Part shown: positions 12,001 through 18,000 of the stretch, piece after piece
Position numbering within the stretch: the stretch's first letter is position 1
How the letters are laid out: the number at the start of each line of letters is the position of its first letter
Assembly (NCBI GenBank): GCA_963920705.1
Contig: OY987226.1
Span: 560,501-624,500 of the forward strand
Direction of reading: 5' to 3'
DNA: 64,000 nt
Source of the DNA: Odiellus spinosus
Taxonomy: Eukaryota > Arthropoda > Arachnida > Opiliones > Phalangiidae
Notes under the pieces: generated by a model
Databases searched by the model: none
What the model was told of the DNA's origin: nothing
The model's input: only the letters and a program-made list of their open reading frames with translations
Translations under genes and position numbers: made by a program

Positions 12001-15000
12001 GGTTATTCTCTCCAATGTGTGTCTGTTCACGTCGTTAGGACTAAGGGATGCGTCTGTTCACAGCCTCTTAGCAATTAGCTTCGTCTTAGGTTAAGTTCCT
12101 CACGCGTAGACATCCATCAATGTCTCGCGGAAGTGGAAATGACGAAATTGATAACTGAAATCAACTCGCTTTACCAGTTGGACAAATGTTGCCAATCTTA
12201 ACGTCCAGCAGCCCAATTGATATTCGTTGGTTTACTAGTAATCTTTACCAGTTGGTCAAGTTGACTAAGCACCAGTAGTTAACACGATAGAAGTTAACTA
12301 ACTTGAAATATTTATTTCAACTTAATTAACTTCCACCAAAACATATCCATTCTCACTGATGTCCAGTCAACTTCCATCGTCAAACTAATCCATCTACGGG
12401 TCAAGATGACGCGCCGACCAAATGCCCAGGGTCCTACCAGACGCCCCAGTACTTCTTGGACTGAGCGGATAAAATTCTAGACCGAAATACCCGTCACTAT
12501 AATTCCGGGAGTTAAAGTTTAGGTTATTTCCAACTTGTCTGCCTTAAAAAATCCCTTAAAATATCCCAACCTCTTTACGTAAAATATAAATCAAACAGCC
12601 TACGTACGTGCCTTCGCAATTTTTCTACCTTTTTAGAATTTTAATTACCTCTTTCTCAAGAAATAAAAAAACACTAAGATTTTTTTTGTAAACTTCAAGA
12701 ACACCCACATTAAATTCGTAGCAAACATTTCTTATTTTCAACATTTTAGACTCCTATGCTATAGCTTTTGATTTTGTCCGCTTTCTTTCAACCGTATATG
12801 ATGGTGGCACACCCAAAGTTACTCATTTACTTTCCTCTGAATCCAAACTATCGTGGGCTTTACATTTTTAAGCAGGTACATACAACATAGAAGAATTTGT
12901 TCGCGCCCCTTTAAAGGGAAGATTAAGAGGATAATTTACCAATTTTTATTTAATCTCGCTTCTAAAAGACATTCAGGAAGTGTCTAGGAATTGTTCCCAA
13001 TAGAAAAGAAATCTGATTTTGGTTAATTCGATTAAAAGGAGTACCTTCGACCAATCAAAAGACTCCCCGTGACACTCGCTATGGCATTCGCTTTCTGAAT
13101 CGCGATACTAAATCTCGCGCGCATTCGCGACACGTGTCGCGAATAACTTATGAAGAAAAAGGAGTATTTTGATTGGTCAAGAATATCTCATTTTAATTGA
13201 ATGCCAAAATATTTTCCTATTTTTAGCGCGATTGAAATATATTTAATAATTATAATAATCTTATTTTTAATACTTGTTCTAATCGATTTTCCATTTCACC
13301 CTCCCTTTAAATCATGGTTTGCGATTATTTTTAGTCCCATTTTCGGTTTAGATATATTTGTGGGTGTAATTATGTACCATATACGCCGTGTTCCTACGAC
13401 AATTCTAAATAGAAATGAGGTTAAGGTCAATTATGAGCGTAAGTATATATCTTGGCCCTTTGCTGATAGTATTTAAGCTACGTGGCGTTGTTTACTTTTA
13501 AGGATTAAAGTTATTGACTTTTGAGTAAATAAATTACCAAGATTCGTATTATCAGAGGTATATAATAACCCCCTTCGGGGGGGAAGTATGAAAGCCCCTA
13601 TACTACCAATGCTAAAAATCACGAAGAACAAGAGCCCGCTGCTGACTATCTAGGCCACTAGCTCGCGCTGGACTTCTCAATGTCGCTACTCTAGTAAATG
13701 GTCTTTGTATAAACAAGACGGCTCGATTTGCGTTTAGAACTTCCTCTCTCGGGAGTCAGGCTGTCTGTTAAAATGGAGTCGAAGGTTGACTTCGGCTCGC
13801 GAGTTCCGGAAGTGCGCGTAAGGAAAATTTAGTGAGGTTCAAAATGGTGTAACTATTTTTTGGGAGTAAAGCGGTGTGTCGATCCGCCGCGATTTACGCC
13901 GGGCACTCGTTGTTCGTCGATTTTGCCTACCTTTCATACTTCCCCCCGAAGGGGGTTATTATATACCTCTGGTATTATTATAGTCATATTCTGTTCCGCA
14001 ATTTGAAATTTCGTTAAACAATGAATAAATTTTGCGTTTCCAGCTTATCTTTCGTGCGAATCTGGTGAAATGCTAGTGAAAATCAATTTTTCCGAACCAT
14101 TTCGAGGAGTTGGGTACGCCGACTACGACCGGTCTAGTCCTTGTCGATTTTACGGTGATGGTAGCAAGTACTACGAACTTCACATTCCTCTAAAAGGATG
14201 CGGCACCAAACAGGAAGCTCCGAGACTCTTCATCAATAACATAATTGTCAGGTTCCATCGATCCCTCGAATTAGAAGAGGACGAAATCAAAACCATCATT
14301 TGCAGATACCCACCACCTTTCGCGCCATTACCAACCAATGTCGTTGCTCCCGCGTAAGTGACCAATCAAATTACTCGTATTATAGTTATATAAGTAGAAA
14401 TTATAATTAGCTTCGTAGATGTTGAAGTAATTAAAACCCGTGGTAGAAAAAATTTGGAGAATTAGCTTGAAACTTGTGTCGCGTCTATCCTGGTACTCGT
14501 AATATTAATTAAGAATTTTTATAGCCACGTTGACACTTATTTAAAAGCCGTGTAGTACGCGATAAAGGTTAAAGGTCAAGTTTAGTAAAGAGTTAAGCCG
14601 ACCATCTGCCAAGTCGCGTGACTGTTTGCAATGGATCCTGGTTTGATTTTGAAGTTCTGTTGAAAAATAATAGAACCACGCGTCTCTGTTATAGTTTTAC
14701 CGCGCTGTTTTGGCCCTTAGAGTGCGCTTATGAACCCAGGAATTAGATTAAAACTACGAGGTATTTAATTATTAAATTTAATTTTGATTTCAGAATCGCC
14801 CCGTTGCCGGTGGCACCGGCGTTGATCCCGGCTAAGCTCTCCGAAATCGAGCTTCTTCTTATCATATGCGCATTGTTATTCCTTACCCTACTTTTACTAG
14901 GAATAGGAATCGCGTATTATTGTCTGAAAAAGCGCAACATTAAGGTTGTCAAAAAGAAGAAGGCTTTTTCTTCGGCTCCTGGCAGCGAAATTACGAAATT

Positions 15001-18000
15001 AAGCGGTTCCACGCTAGGAGCTCCGGCTTTATCCATCTTCGAACCTATTAGAATCCCTCGAGCGCAAGCCGCTCTGTCCATGTACGGCTCCGAAGCCGCT
15101 CTACTGACTCCTTCTAGATCAGTTTCCCAACAAGAGACGATTCCTTCCGATTATCCGAGCGAATCTCCTTCTTCTCTAAGCTCCGATGTCGACGAAATGG
15201 TGGTGGATAATCGAAGAGCTTTAGTTGTAAATGATATCGCTACCATGAGAGAAGATAGGTACGTTTAAATCGCGTTTAAATTAGACGATTTGATAAAAAT
15301 CAAGATTAGAACTTGGGAAAGAAGTGTTCGTGGGCGTAGGGAGAGAAATGGGGTGCCAACACGGATTGAAATGGAATTATTCCGTTGACTGAGATGGGAG
15401 AACACGAACCACCGCGACCTCTTGGGTAACAGTACCAACTAATTTGGGCGTAGGACAATCACTGAAGAGGATGGTAGTTTAAATCTTCACCGAAGCAATT
15501 GGCACCTTTTTTGTCTCAGGGTAGCGAGGAATATTAATATCTATAAGCAATCGGCAATTTAACAAAAGAGTTCTTATTCTAAATAAATTAAGAATTTCTC
15601 GACTGTAAAAATTATCATAGTTTACTTTAATCGAGGTTATGGATAAACATTTATAATAACAGTTAAATTTGTTGCCAGAAATAAATGGCGTAACATATTT
15701 TACGTGTTTTTCTAATATTAGGTATCGATTTGAAAACCTCGCGTTCATTCCGGATGAAGCCAGTATTCGATCCGGATATCCGGTCGACCAAGAGCGAGCC
15801 GAGAGCGTATCTTCGGTTCCAATATTTACAGTTCCCAAACCACCGACCAAAATAGAAATGCCGAAGCCAAGATTGGCGAAGGAACAAACTTTAACCACGA
15901 TACACGAGAGAGAGGATTCCTTGATGTCGGACAAATGGGCCACCAGGTAGGCGAAGATATAGAAATTACGTTGGCAATTCTTAAGGGTTGGGGATAGCAA
16001 AATTTCTCGAGTGTGACGTCATCGCGTCAGATAATAATACAAAAGTTAGCATAGTTAAAAATATCTTCCTTAGGTCTAAGAATTCCTAGACCACATTTTT
16101 CGTTGGTTCGGCAAACGTGTAAATTGTCTTACAGGCTTTAATTTCAATTTTCTATCAGTTACGCTCATCAAACCATGATTGAACGTGAACTCTTGCCACC
16201 TGTTGAGTCGCAAACTACTAGAGTTAGACGCAAAAAGGTTCCTCCACCTCCCCCAAGCGTTTCGTCATACGCCCCATCCCTTTACGGTAGCATTCCCGAC
16301 AATAACGGTAGAGCCGTGTCCGATGTCATTGAGATCACCGCCGAAACAACCAAATCAGTTCCACCACCACCGCCACCACCAGTACCACCGAGCGAGTCGT
16401 CGTACGCTCCCTCCTTGTACGGTAGCATTCCCGACAACGATATCTGTTCCCGTTCCGAAGTTATGCAAATAACTCCTGTCCATCAAAAAGTACATCAACC
16501 TACTGTCAAGGTAAATATATCGATTTAAACCGAATCGATTTGATTCGATTTCTCGAAACTGCTTCGGGAACCAGTTTCGTACACGCCGACATAACCCAAA
16601 GAGTTTTTTTCTTAAATTTCGATTAAGATGGCCACTTTGACTGACTATTACATTGATACTCAAAACACAACGGATATCCGTGAAGACGTAACCACTTATA
16701 AACAACATCTGGAATCGGCTCCCCCTGTTCCAACTGAAATACCGGAAGAAATAACCGAAGTAACCGAAACAACCATCATTCCGCATAAACCGAAAATAAC
16801 TGTTAAGAATATCGACGATGTCTACGTCACGACATTGCACGAAATTGACGCGTCGGAACATATCACGAAAAGAACGAGGGACACAATCGAGGAACATCGA
16901 CTGATTCAAGAACCACCTTCATCTCCACCTCCACCACCTCCTCCACCAACTACTTTTGACGTCACGATTCGAACCTACCCAAGACCACCCAACAAGCCAG
17001 TATCGTCCGCTTCGTCTACTACAACCGAGAGAGAAGTTAGGAGCCCAATTTCGCCGGAACCGGAAAGAAATGTAACTAATATTACTTCAACTACTAACAT
17101 CGATCATACCACGATCGATCATCGATACCAACGTAATTGGGACGATACTTACTCGGAAGTAAGCGAGAGATTTAGCGACATTTCGGAACCACTACCACCA
17201 AATTTGGTTATATCTCAACCACGTACCGGAAGTCCTCCACCACCGCCGCAACCGGAATCGCCATTACCGGAAGCCGTATCTCCGACACCATTGCCGGAAA
17301 GAACCAGAACCCCGGATACTGACATTATAAGCGGGATACATCCGATTGAACCCGAAAGCAATACCGGAACCGTACCCAGTTTGCCAGTCTTGGATGAGAA
17401 ACCCACCTTACCAACTACTTGGAGCGTCCTAGTCAGAGTTTTGAAACCACCTCCCAATACGGAGGGTGTCGAAGAACTAACTCCCCATGTTCGGGAAAAA
17501 TGGCGTTCAGTAATAACTACGGACACCGTATTTAGGTCTCTTATTCAAGAATGCACCACGACGGAGGAATACGTTCGCGTTACGAGAATAGATCGTTATT
17601 ATCGGCTTTTTACACCGACTACTTGGGAAGTAATTATTAGAGTTTTGTCAGCGCCATTAGAACCGTCGGAAAGAGATAACGTCTCTTATCATCATCCTGG
17701 AAGGAATTTACCCAATAGATTTAGAAGAAAAAGCGACACTTCGGAGCCAAGTAGACCCAGAAAAAATTCACTGCCACCCGTTTACGAAGGGGATAGCTCA
17801 AATCCACCGTCAGTGGAAAGAACGGAACCCCAAACTTATTATACTCCCGGAAGTCCTCGTTCCAGACGTACTTCCAAGTAAGAAATTTGCATATTTATAC
17901 CTAGTTTTCACTAAAGGGGGTTAATCCGGTACCCAGGGGTGTAAGAAGTGTTGGGGGGCAGGGTGGGCACAAGCCCCATCGACCGTCGGACCTGGGGTAA

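Larger units (their letters stand above)
7840..14043 (+). other. ZP gene intron 2 (6.2 kb)
   Basis: Non-coding. It contains at least five inverted-repeat or duplicated elements listed separately (8611-8840, 9261-9597, 10439-10740, 11316-11495, 13049-13178, 13553-13971). Between them I see only AT-rich sequence. An open frame at 13201-13476 with hydrophobic codons is probably chance. Confidence 0.65.

Noticed and set aside
11876-12094. 72-codon frame as a possible signal-peptide exon for the ZP gene
   Set aside because: It has no clear donor at its end, and exons 4348-4520 and 7677-7839 join exon 3 in phase with a better signal peptide.
13201-13476. 91-codon hydrophobic frame in ZP intron 2
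   Set aside because: It starts with ATG and looks membrane-like, but runs of Ile and Leu codons are expected in AT-rich DNA. It lies directly after a hairpin element and no family is recognised.
15479-16000. 173-codon frame on the - strand
   Set aside because: It overlaps exon 5 of the ZP gene on the other strand and is a shadow of its codon bias.
16355-16909. 184-codon frame on the - strand
   Set aside because: Shadow of ZP exons 6 and 7; the WWWRWWW stretch is the reverse of a proline-coding run.
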